The notes beneath the pieces are model-generated. The model saw only the letters and a program-made list of their open reading frames with translations. It was not told the DNA's origin and did not search any database. Both the position numbers and the translations under genes were made by a program. A stretch of DNA of 37,254 nt from Hyphomicrobiales bacterium. GTDB lineage: Bacteria > Pseudomonadota > Alphaproteobacteria > Rhizobiales > Aestuariivirgaceae. The first letter of the stretch is position 1. Every line of letters begins with the position of its first letter. Of the stretch, positions 30,829 to 37,254 are shown one piece after another. The stretch spans positions 1 through 37,254 of the forward strand of contig JANYHE010000144.1 in assembly GCA_025359215.1 (NCBI GenBank), written 5' to 3'.

Positions 30829-31347
30829 ATGGTCACAATTCGTGCTGAAATTTCGTCTGATACTGGTGCTCGCGAAGCCTTGCTCAACCGGGGCTTTGGG
30901 CCAGCACGCTTTCGCAAAACATCCGAGAAACTGCGCAAAGGCCGCGTGGCAGCGTTTGCTTTCACAGCTGTGGATGCCAAAGGCAAACTGATCGGCACAG
31001 TGCGTTTGTGGCACATCATTGCAGGTTCGGCTGGACCATCGCTTTTGCTAGGGCCTCTGGCCGTGGATGCTAAACACCAAAAATCAGGCATTGGCCGCGC
31101 CCTGATGGACCATGCCATTGCAACGGCACGTGCTGAGGGCCATGATTCAATTTTGCTAGTTGGAGATGCGCCCTACTACACGCGCTTCGGTTTTTTCCAA
31201 GGCTTGACCCGCAGCTTGCATCTGCCAGGCCCGGTTGACCGCGCGCGCTTCCTTGGCTTGGAACTGACTGAACAGGCGCTCGATGGCGCTGAGGGTTTGG
31301 TGGCCGCTTCAGGCGAGATGGTGGAAGCGCTGCAAGTCGCGGCTTAA
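30829..31347 (+). CDS. GNAT-family N-acetyltransferase
   Basis: A cytoplasmic acetyl-CoA-dependent N-acetyltransferase of 172 residues. Motif A is seen as GPLAVDAKHQKSGIGRALMD, with the acetyl-CoA pyrophosphate loop QKSGIG near residue 85. The tail LVGDAPYYTRFGFF is typical of the YhbS-like subgroup. Start ATG 30829 has GGAG 7 nt upstream. It follows the decarboxylase on the same strand and might acetylate its diamine product; this is inference. Its stop overlaps by 3 bp the stop of the convergent kinase gene, so no terminator separates them. Confidence 0.9.
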   Translation: MVTIRAEISSDTGAREALLNRGFGPARFRKTSEKLRKGRVAAFAFTAVDAKGKLIGTVRLWHIIAGSAGPSLLLGPLAVDAKHQKSGIGRALMDHAIATARAEGHDSILLVGDAPYYTRFGFFQGLTRSLHLPGPVDRARFLGLELTEQALDGAEGLVAASGEMVEALQVAA

Positions 31348-32753
31348 AAATTCTTCCAACCCTTTGATCTTAATATAGCAATATCAAAACGTGAATGCAG
31401 GGCAGCACTTAAAGGTGCAGTGGGAAGAAAACTTTGCCGGGGTGCGGGCAGGGGCGGGAGGGTTTTGGCTCCCGCTCCTGCCAAGGCCATGCGGGCTGTG
31501 CCTAGGCCTGTGAGGTCAGCTGAGCCTGCAACCACCACCATGCGGTTTAATGCATTGGCGAGGAACTGGCCAAAATAAGGGTTATTGGCCAAGCCCCCAT
31601 CAATCGAAATAAATTCGCCCTTGCCCATAGCCTTCACTACTTCGGTGGCGCGCAGGGCAACACCTTCCAGCACCGCCTGCATCATATCTTGCTTCGATGT
31701 ATCAAGGCCCAAGCCCAGCCAAAGGCCAGAAGCCGAACGATCCCAATGCGGTGCTGCCATGCCTGAAAGGGCCGGCACAAACACAAGGCCGCGCGAAAGG
31801 GCACTTGCTGCGGTGAAGGAATTAATCTCGGCATAGTCACTAAATAAGCCCAGCCCTTTGGCCCAATTCACAGCTGAGCCAGCATTGTATACGCCACCAT
31901 CAACTGCAAAAAGCGCAGGCTGGTGGGTGATACGCCATGCCACGGTGGGCAAAAGCCCCGATGAATTTTTTATTGGCCGTTCTTCCCCGCTGATCGCGAG
32001 TGCAAAAGCTCCAGTGCCAAAGGTGATTTTCGCATCACCCACGCGCATGCAACCATGGCCGAAAAGGGCTGCTTGCTGATCGACAATGGAGGCGGTGATC
32101 GGCGTGGTGTCAATCATGCCAAACGGGCCTGTGGTATTTCTAATTTCTGGCAGGCATTCCCGTGGCACTCCGAACAAGGCACACAACTCATCATCCCATT
32201 GCAACGTGTCTAATGACATGAGCGACGTGCGCGACGCCGTGGTGACATCGGTTGCAAATTCGCCTGTCAGATGATTGAGAAAAAATGCATCGCTGGTTCC
32301 CAAACGCAAACGCCCTGCGCTGAGAAGAATTTTTGCTTCATGCACATGATCCAAGATCCAGCGCATTTTGCTGGCGGAAAAATAAGGGTCCAGCGGCAGG
32401 CCTGCTTTGCTTTGTGTTAAAGCTTCAGCGCCATCTGCTTTCAATTTTTCGGTGATGTGCTTGGTGCGATCATCTTGCCACACGATTGCATGGTGAATGG
32501 GCTTTTTGGTCTCAGCATCCCACGCCACAATTGTTTCACCCTGATTGGCAATGCCAATCGCATCCACTTTGCCGGCTTTTTTGATGCAAGCATGAATGTG
32601 GGTGAGAAGCTCCTCAGCATCATGCTCCACATAACCACTTTGGGGATAGAGTTGCTTGTGCTCAAAGCTGGTCACTTTGGTAAAAGCGCCATCCTCATCC
32701 AGCGTGAAAGCCTTGGTGCCTGTGGTGCCTTGATCAATGGCAAGAACTTTCAT
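31344..32753 (-). CDS. FGGY-family kinase, glycerol-kinase-like
   Basis: A cytoplasmic sugar or polyol kinase of 469 residues. The phosphate 1 motif is VLAIDQGTTGTKAF. The glycerol-kinase-like VWQDDRT occurs near residue 93, and VDQQAALFGHG carries the likely catalytic Asp. ITFGTGAFAL and the C-terminal ISIDGGLANNPYFGQFLAN also fit. It is shorter than typical GlpK (about 500), so glycerol as substrate is likely but not certain. The start overlaps the stop of the FAD oxidoreductase upstream by 4 bp (ATGA). It is the last gene of a three-gene set that resembles glycerol-3-phosphate oxidation modules. Confidence 0.85.
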   Translation of the reverse strand: MKVLAIDQGTTGTKAFTLDEDGAFTKVTSFEHKQLYPQSGYVEHDAEELLTHIHACIKKAGKVDAIGIANQGETIVAWDAETKKPIHHAIVWQDDRTKHITEKLKADGAEALTQSKAGLPLDPYFSASKMRWILDHVHEAKILLSAGRLRLGTSDAFFLNHLTGEFATDVTTASRTSLMSLDTLQWDDELCALFGVPRECLPEIRNTTGPFGMIDTTPITASIVDQQAALFGHGCMRVGDAKITFGTGAFALAISGEERPIKNSSGLLPTVAWRITHQPALFAVDGGVYNAGSAVNWAKGLGLFSDYAEINSFTAASALSRGLVFVPALSGMAAPHWDRSASGLWLGLGLDTSKQDMMQAVLEGVALRATEVVKAMGKGEFISIDGGLANNPYFGQFLANALNRMVVVAGSADLTGLGTARMALAGAGAKTLPPLPAPRQSFLPTAPLSAALHSRFDIAILRSKGWKNF

Positions 32754-33625
32754 TGTAAATCCTTGGCGATGGTTTCAGCTAAAGCTCTCGCATTCACAAC
32801 ACATGCGCCAGCGGTGTGCACAGTACCGAGCGCGTTTCCCGTTATGATAATGTTTGAAGGTGCTGTGGCCAGCAGGGCATTCTCAGGCTTGAATTTTCCA
32901 GACAGTATAACCCCGTCACAAGCGATCATGTTGCGCTGGCCATTGCGTTCAAACTGCACGGCTTCAACCCGTGTGCTTCCGTGAATCGCGATGAGTTTAG
33001 TTTTGGTTTGCACTGGAACACCATATGCAAACTTTGCACCCAACGGAAAAAACCATGGCGCATCCAGTTTTTGTTCCTCTGCGAAAATACCAACAGGTTT
33101 AATGCCCGCATGGCGACACGTCAGCAGGGCTGAAAACGTCACCCACTCGTTGCCAATGATCATCGGATTGGAAAACGGCTTTTGATTTTTGAGATAAACA
33201 TACTGCTGCAAGGTTCCAGTGTTCATCACGCCGGGTAACCTGTTGCCCCCAATTAGCTGTGCCGCGCGTGAAGATTCACGCGTGCCCGTGGCCAGCACAA
33301 TGCGCTTGGCACTCATATCGGAAATGCCTTTCGAAGAATGCACCCGCAAACTATTGCGCATTGTGAATTCAAGAACAGTGGTGCTGGTTCTGATGTCGAT
33401 ATCGTTTGCCGCGCTCGCCATGCGCTTTGCGAATTTAGGGCCACTCATCAAGCGTTTGTGGCTCTCCCAACCAAAACCGAAATGCCCACAATGGCGCGGC
33501 ACTCCGCCTGCTTTAGTTTCGCGTTCCAGCACCACAACATCCTTTACACCTAATTCACGCAGGCGCATTGCGGTGGACAATCCAGCAGGACCAGCGCCGA
33601 TGATAATCACATCATGGTTTTCCAT
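32750..33625 (-). CDS. FAD-dependent pyridine-nucleotide-type oxidoreductase
   Basis: A 291-residue flavoprotein. The FAD-binding motif is at the N-terminus: DVIIIGAGPAGLSTAMRL, with GAGPAG at about 10-15. IVLATGTRESSRAA and the C-terminal GNALGTVHTAGACVVNARAL complete the usual fold. The active site lacks a redox CxxC disulfide. I chose the ATG at 33625 because a perfect GGAGG lies 6 nt upstream and the family starts here. The frame extends to 33664 without support. It overlaps the upstream GlpA-like gene by 14 bp and the kinase by 4 bp. Proteins of this kind commonly partner a GlpA-like subunit and a glycerol kinase. Confidence 0.85.
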   Translation of the reverse strand: MENHDVIIIGAGPAGLSTAMRLRELGVKDVVVLERETKAGGVPRHCGHFGFGWESHKRLMSGPKFAKRMASAANDIDIRTSTTVLEFTMRNSLRVHSSKGISDMSAKRIVLATGTRESSRAAQLIGGNRLPGVMNTGTLQQYVYLKNQKPFSNPMIIGNEWVTFSALLTCRHAGIKPVGIFAEEQKLDAPWFFPLGAKFAYGVPVQTKTKLIAIHGSTRVEAVQFERNGQRNMIACDGVILSGKFKPENALLATAPSNIIITGNALGTVHTAGACVVNARALAETIAKDLQ

Positions 33626-34958
33626 GCGCGGCCTCCTTGAAAAGGGAAGCAATTTCCGCGCCACAATAGAACCCTTGGCAGCGGCCCATCATGGCGCGTG
33701 TGCGGCGCTTTAACCCGCCCAGATCGCCAGCGGGCAAGGGGCCTGAACATGCCGTTTCAATTTCGCCGCGCGTCACCCATTCGCAATGACACACAATCTC
33801 GCCGCCCTTCATATAGGGCCGGATGGAGTGTTCCGCGAGATTGGGCACGGGTGTGAAAATAGGCTCGGGCGGTTTCTTTGGCAGCTTGCCAAAATTTTTA
33901 GCGTAAAGTTTGGCCAAGTGCTGTGCGATGCCAAGCGAACCCGTGAGGCCAGTGGAGCGAATGCCAGCAACCGTAATCCAGTTCTGATCCTTGAGCGCTT
34001 CGATCACATAGTCTTTCTGTTCAGTCGCAGGGCGCAGGCCGGCATAGACTGCTGTCACATTTACATCTCCGAGCGCAGGCACCATTTCAATGGCGCGGGC
34101 TTTGAGTTTTTCGAGTGTGGCAGAATCAGTCGAGCCATTTTCGCGTTCATCAGTGTCTTCAGCGGTGGGGCCAATGGCGAGATTGCCGAAAATCGTTCTA
34201 AATAGAACTACGCCTTTGGTTCGTTCGTTGGGTACAGGCAAAATAATGCTCCGCGCCAATTTGGCGGCAGGTTTGTCAAACACCACAAACTGCCCTTTGC
34301 GGGGTTTGATTGTGAAAGGCGAAGGTCGCACCAAGGCCTCGACATGATCGCCAAACAATCCCGCCGCATTGATCACGACACGCGCCGTGATGCCTGCAAG
34401 CTGCCATTCATCCTTCTTGAATTCTGCCGCTTTCACTTCGGTGTTGCGCATGATTACAGCCCCATGCGCAATGGCTTGTTGCGCATAAGCAAGCGGTGCC
34501 GACCATGGATCAATCACATGCTCACCTGGCACGAGCACGCCGCCTAAAACAGATTTTGAAAGCTGCGGCTCACGGATGCGCAGTTCAATCTGCGAAAGTT
34601 TTTTGACATCGGCCACACCATTGGCATGAGCTTTCTTGATAATACCATCGAGTGCCGCCAGTTCATGCTCAGTCCAAGCAGCAACCACAGCCCCTGTTTC
34701 CAACAATGGTAAATTAAGTTTTTGGCGAATTTCGATATATTCGGCATAGCCTGCTTTCATGCACTGCAACTCAATGCTTTTGGCAGGTGCATCAAAGCCC
34801 GTGTGCAGCAAGGCGCTATTGCCTTTGGAGGCGCCAGATAAAATGTCAGCCCCCTTTTCAAGCAGCACACATTTCAAACCCGACATGGCAAAGCGGCGCA
34901 AGATTGCGAGCCCCACCACACCGCCACCAATCACAGCAATATCGAATCTCTTGTCCAT
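33612..34958 (-). CDS. GlpA-like FAD-dependent dehydrogenase with C-terminal BFD [2Fe-2S]-type domain
   Basis: A DAO-fold flavoprotein of 448 residues from the ATG at 34958. The N-terminal FAD motif is IAVIGGGVVGLAILRRFA. The DAO fold follows, with SGASKGNSALLHTGFDAPA and later VINAAGLFGDH. A C-terminal BFD-like domain contains CxC at 390/392 and CX4C at 427/432, which should hold a [2Fe-2S] cluster. It resembles anaerobic glycerol-3-phosphate dehydrogenase GlpA; the substrate is inferred. Another ATG at 34976 falls directly after a terminator's T-run, so I prefer 34958, though neither start has a clear ribosome site. It heads the FAD oxidoreductase/kinase operon. Confidence 0.87.
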   Translation of the reverse strand: MDKRFDIAVIGGGVVGLAILRRFAMSGLKCVLLEKGADILSGASKGNSALLHTGFDAPAKSIELQCMKAGYAEYIEIRQKLNLPLLETGAVVAAWTEHELAALDGIIKKAHANGVADVKKLSQIELRIREPQLSKSVLGGVLVPGEHVIDPWSAPLAYAQQAIAHGAVIMRNTEVKAAEFKKDEWQLAGITARVVINAAGLFGDHVEALVRPSPFTIKPRKGQFVVFDKPAAKLARSIILPVPNERTKGVVLFRTIFGNLAIGPTAEDTDERENGSTDSATLEKLKARAIEMVPALGDVNVTAVYAGLRPATEQKDYVIEALKDQNWITVAGIRSTGLTGSLGIAQHLAKLYAKNFGKLPKKPPEPIFTPVPNLAEHSIRPYMKGGEIVCHCEWVTRGEIETACSGPLPAGDLGGLKRRTRAMMGRCQGFYCGAEIASLFKEAAHGKP

Positions 34959-34976
34959 GGGCGCAGTCTTACACAT

Positions 34977-35006
34977 AAAAAAAGGGCGGCCAAATGACCG
35001 CCCTTT
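34977..35006 (-). terminator. Rho-independent terminator of the APC permease gene
   Basis: On the minus strand a 9-bp perfect stem, AAAGGGCGG and CCGCCCTTT with an 8-nt loop, is followed by T residues giving a run of seven including the stem end. It lies 18 bp after the permease stop. It ends at the first possible ATG of the GlpA-like gene, leaving no room for a promoter between them. Confidence 0.88.
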
Positions 35007-35024
35007 AAGATTTTTGAGTTTAGC

Positions 35025-36590
35025 CTATTTCGCGTCTAAAGCGCGTTCAGCAGCTGCAATTGAAGCCTGACGCTTAGCAATTTCAGCACCCATGGGTGGG
35101 CCTTTGAAACGCTTGTTTTCTACACCAAACCACAGGACTGCCAAGAATATGCAGAAACCAGCTGAATAGTACCAAAGACCAGGTACGAAGCTTGATGTGT
35201 CAGTTGCAGGAACAGACACAACAAACGCATGACCGCCGATAGTAACAAGCACCGTCAAAATCATCACCAATATGGCAAACAATTTTGACAATCCACCGAG
35301 GCGGAAGCTGCCATAGGTTGTCCATGATTTTCCTTCGGCAAAGAAGCCAGCGATAATTGGCATTGCATAGGAAATGTAGAGATACATGGCGCAGCCCGTT
35401 GAAAGGGCGGCGAATGCATTGAGGGGTGTTGTAATTGCGGTGAGCAGCACAGCCATGAAGGCCGAGAACCAAATCGCATTTACGGGTGTGCGGTATGTTG
35501 GGCTGACTGAAGCCAAAGCTTTAGAGAACGGCAAACCACCATCACGCGCGAAAGCATAGATCATACGTGATGTTGAAGTGACGGCTGCAAGAGCGCAAAG
35601 GAAGTTTGAAATGATCACACCGATCAACATCACCTTACCAATGAAGCTTGGTAGAATGGCCGAGATAAACAGATTGTTGAAAGAGCTCCAACCAGTTGCC
35701 GCAGCGGCTTTCAAATCAGGAATAGCCATGATCATCGCAAGGATCATCACGAAGCCAAACACGATCGACCAGAACACTGAGTAGATCATGCCCTTGTGAA
35801 CAGTGTTGCGAGCATCTTTAGTTTCTTCAGATGTATGAGCCGAAGCATCAAAACCAGTGATGGTGAACAATGGATAAAGCAGACCGATGATAATCGCCAT
35901 CCAAGAACCATATTCTGGTGAAACGCCACCGCCTGCTGCACCTGTGTTATTTACAAATTCAAAGGCTTTCCCAACGTTCATATCAGGAGCCGCCATAAAG
36001 AACATGATGATCAAAATGATGGTTACCACGAAAATCAAATAACCAGCAAAGTCTGTGAGCATTGTTGTGAGCTTAATGCCAAGATGATTGAGCAAGGCTT
36101 GGGCCGCCGTGATGACGCCCACGGAAATGATCTGCGTTGTGTTGGTCCAGCCAGAAACATCCCAACCTAACACTGAAGCGCAAAGCAAATCGCGCGTGAT
36201 GAGATAAAGGAAAACGTTCACGGCTGGAATAACGAACAGCAGGCCCAGCAAGTTGACGTAAGCTGTGGCCCAGCCCCAGAAGCGACCACCAAGAATGGAC
36301 GACCAATGATAAAGTGAACCAGCAGTGGGATAAGCTGATGCGATTTGACCGAGCGATGCTGCAACAACCAATGCAAATGCGCCGCCGATGAGCCAGCCAA
36401 TTGTGAGTGAGAATGGACCACCTGTGGCAAGTGCAATCGGGAATGAACCGAAGCCGCCTGAGATGATGCAGATGATTGAAAATGAAATTGCAAAACTTTG
36501 GAACGTGCCCATGCGTCGGGATAATTCCTGCGCATAACCCATTCCGTGCAGGACTTTTTCGTCCTCACTCATATGTTTATTGTCTGCCAT
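35025..36590 (-). CDS. APC-superfamily amino acid permease
   Basis: An inner-membrane transporter of 521 residues with about twelve hydrophobic segments. The N-terminus has the APC signature AISFSIICIISGGFGSFPIA, preceded by a cytoplasmic tail (DEKVLHGMGYAQELSRRMG) typical of GABA/choline-type permeases. YPTAGSLYHWSSILGG and ITGFDASAHTSEET also fit this group. The substrate is probably an amino acid or a related amine, not fixed by sequence. I chose the ATG at 36590 because GGAG lies 7 nt upstream; the frame extends to 36713 without family support. It is divergent from the MttB-family gene and precedes a strong terminator. Confidence 0.9.
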   Translation of the reverse strand: MADNKHMSEDEKVLHGMGYAQELSRRMGTFQSFAISFSIICIISGGFGSFPIALATGGPFSLTIGWLIGGAFALVVAASLGQIASAYPTAGSLYHWSSILGGRFWGWATAYVNLLGLLFVIPAVNVFLYLITRDLLCASVLGWDVSGWTNTTQIISVGVITAAQALLNHLGIKLTTMLTDFAGYLIFVVTIILIIMFFMAAPDMNVGKAFEFVNNTGAAGGGVSPEYGSWMAIIIGLLYPLFTITGFDASAHTSEETKDARNTVHKGMIYSVFWSIVFGFVMILAMIMAIPDLKAAAATGWSSFNNLFISAILPSFIGKVMLIGVIISNFLCALAAVTSTSRMIYAFARDGGLPFSKALASVSPTYRTPVNAIWFSAFMAVLLTAITTPLNAFAALSTGCAMYLYISYAMPIIAGFFAEGKSWTTYGSFRLGGLSKLFAILVMILTVLVTIGGHAFVVSVPATDTSSFVPGLWYYSAGFCIFLAVLWFGVENKRFKGPPMGAEIAKRQASIAAAERALDAK

Positions 36591-36650
36591 GTGGCACTCC
36601 CTAAAGCGTTCAAGGGCGGAACGCGCGTTGCTGATTTTTGATAAACTGAG

Positions 36651-36668
36651 CAAACGTCCCCACGTTTG
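36651..36668. promoter_or_regulatory. Perfect inverted repeat, candidate operator
   Basis: CAAACGT-CCCC-ACGTTTG is a perfect 7-bp inverted repeat in the 239-bp region between the divergent permease and methyltransferase genes. It lies 60 bp upstream of the permease ATG. Size and placement fit a dimeric repressor or activator site. The rest of this region shows no gene. Confidence 0.4.
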
Positions 36669-36829
36669 AAAAGTAAACAACCCCTTAACGGTATTGTGGC
36701 TGCTTTGTGGCAAAGCGTCAACACCGGGTTATGGGGCCAGTGTGCGGTGCAATAAATTCTCGATGATATTTCCTCACCTCGTGACGAACCTCTCGCCATC
36801 GTCGAAATGCTCATGCTAGGCTTTTGTCT

Positions 36830-37254
36830 ATGACTGACAATGAACCGCATCATCGCCGCAGCGGCGGCAGAGACGCCAGACGTGCTTTACGTGCCGCCCC
36901 AATGCTTTCATTTCCCACATTGGTGCGCGATATTCCCACTTATGAATTGCTGCCGGAAGACGCAGTGGAGCTGATCCATCAAGAGTCTCTCAAGATTCTT
37001 GAAGTGGTTGGCTGCGAATTTAGAGACGACCAAGCCCCCGCCATGTGGAAAGCTGCGGGGGCCGACGTGCAGGGCACATTGGTGAAAATTGATCGTGGCT
37101 TGTTGATGGATCTTATTGGAAAGGTTCCACCCGAATTCACGCTCAATGCGCGCAACCCCGAACGCACGGTGAAAGTGGGCGGCAAAAACACCGTGTTCGT
37201 TCCAATGTATGGCGCACCCTATGTGCGGGATCTTGAAGGCAAGCGCCGCTATGG
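36830..37254 (+). CDS. MttB-family (trimethylamine/glycine betaine-type) methyltransferase, N-terminal part
   Basis: The frame is open from the ATG at 36830 to the window edge, 141 codons. The sequence has an Arg-rich start (RRSGGRDARRALRAAP) followed by PTYELLPEDAVELIHQESLK. Further on are ILEVVGCEFRD, VKIDRGLLMDLIGKVPPEFT, LNARNPERTVKVGG and VPMYGAPYVRDLEGKRRY. This is the N-terminus of COG5598-type corrinoid methyltransferases, which demethylate quaternary amines such as glycine betaine. True trimethylamine MttB uses pyrrolysine, but the alphaproteobacterial relatives generally do not; the diagnostic region is outside the window. A weak TAGG precedes the start. The divergent permease could supply its substrate. 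Confidence 0.85.
   Translation, partial: MTDNEPHHRRSGGRDARRALRAAPMLSFPTLVRDIPTYELLPEDAVELIHQESLKILEVVGCEFRDDQAPAMWKAAGADVQGTLVKIDRGLLMDLIGKVPPEFTLNARNPERTVKVGGKNTVFVPMYGAPYVRDLEGKRRY

Noticed and set aside
31344-34958. A defence or toxin-antitoxin reading of the tightly overlapping three-gene set
   Set aside because: All three products have clear metabolic signatures (FGGY kinase, FAD oxidoreductase, GlpA-like with BFD tail).

Overview
The window is a gene-dense chromosomal segment, most probably from an alphaproteobacterium of the Hyphomicrobiales (Rhizobiales) type. The evidence is gene content and order: argD-argF-hslO, a double-length dCTP deaminase, a complete glg operon, argB / pyrimidine 5'-nucleotidase / dapD, and irr divergent from fabA-fabB-fabI. 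No phage, transposase or CRISPR sequence was seen. Both ends are cut inside genes: acetylornithine aminotransferase on the left and an MttB-family methyltransferase on the right.

Region 1 (1-4.66 kb) holds arginine biosynthesis (argD end, argF), the redox chaperone hslO, yccF, apaG, dcd and a tRNA-Gly(CCC). Region 2 (4.69-15.56 kb) is one tightly packed glycogen operon, glgP-glgB-glgC-glgA-pgm-glgX, covering ADP-glucose formation, elongation, branching, phosphorolysis, debranching and the glucose-1-P/glucose-6-P link. Region 3 (15.6-18.4 kb, minus strand) runs argB, a HAD nucleotidase, dapD and a DUF805 membrane protein. Region 4 (18.5-22.8 kb) is fabA-fabB-fabI plus an M29 aminopeptidase on the minus strand, with irr divergent. 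Here fabI has an in-frame stop at codon 40, exactly where its relatives have Tyr-Gln.

Region 5 (22.8-24.5 kb) is the least ordinary stretch. It has a possible small RNA downstream of irr, a structured intergenic repeat, an unrecognised AT-rich gene and an SH3 protein. Region 6 (24.5-29.2 kb) has a NudK-like Nudix hydrolase and an ABC transporter with a phosphatidyltransferase-family enzyme, in the same order as E. coli ynjB-C-D and ynjF. Region 7 (29.2-31.35 kb) has a long leader before an ornithine/lysine decarboxylase followed by a GNAT acetyltransferase; the leader is a good candidate for the alphaproteobacterial speF RNA motif. Region 8 (31.3-37.25 kb) has, on the minus strand, an APC permease, a GlpA-like dehydrogenase with a BFD-type Fe-S tail, a second FAD oxidoreductase and a glycerol-kinase-like FGGY kinase, divergent from the MttB-family gene.

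A family of GC-rich, multi-hairpin intergenic repeats is scattered through the window: two long inverted copies at 2790-2930 and 23111-23244, a diverged relative at 29212-29315, and a single hairpin at 18496-18524. The two long copies differ in ways that preserve hairpin pairing. The findings most worth checking are the interrupted fabI, the odc leader with its overlapping basic reading frame, the apparent lack of a standard start codon for the N-terminus of glgX, and the repeat family. All functional calls come from motif and family recognition by eye; no database search was run.
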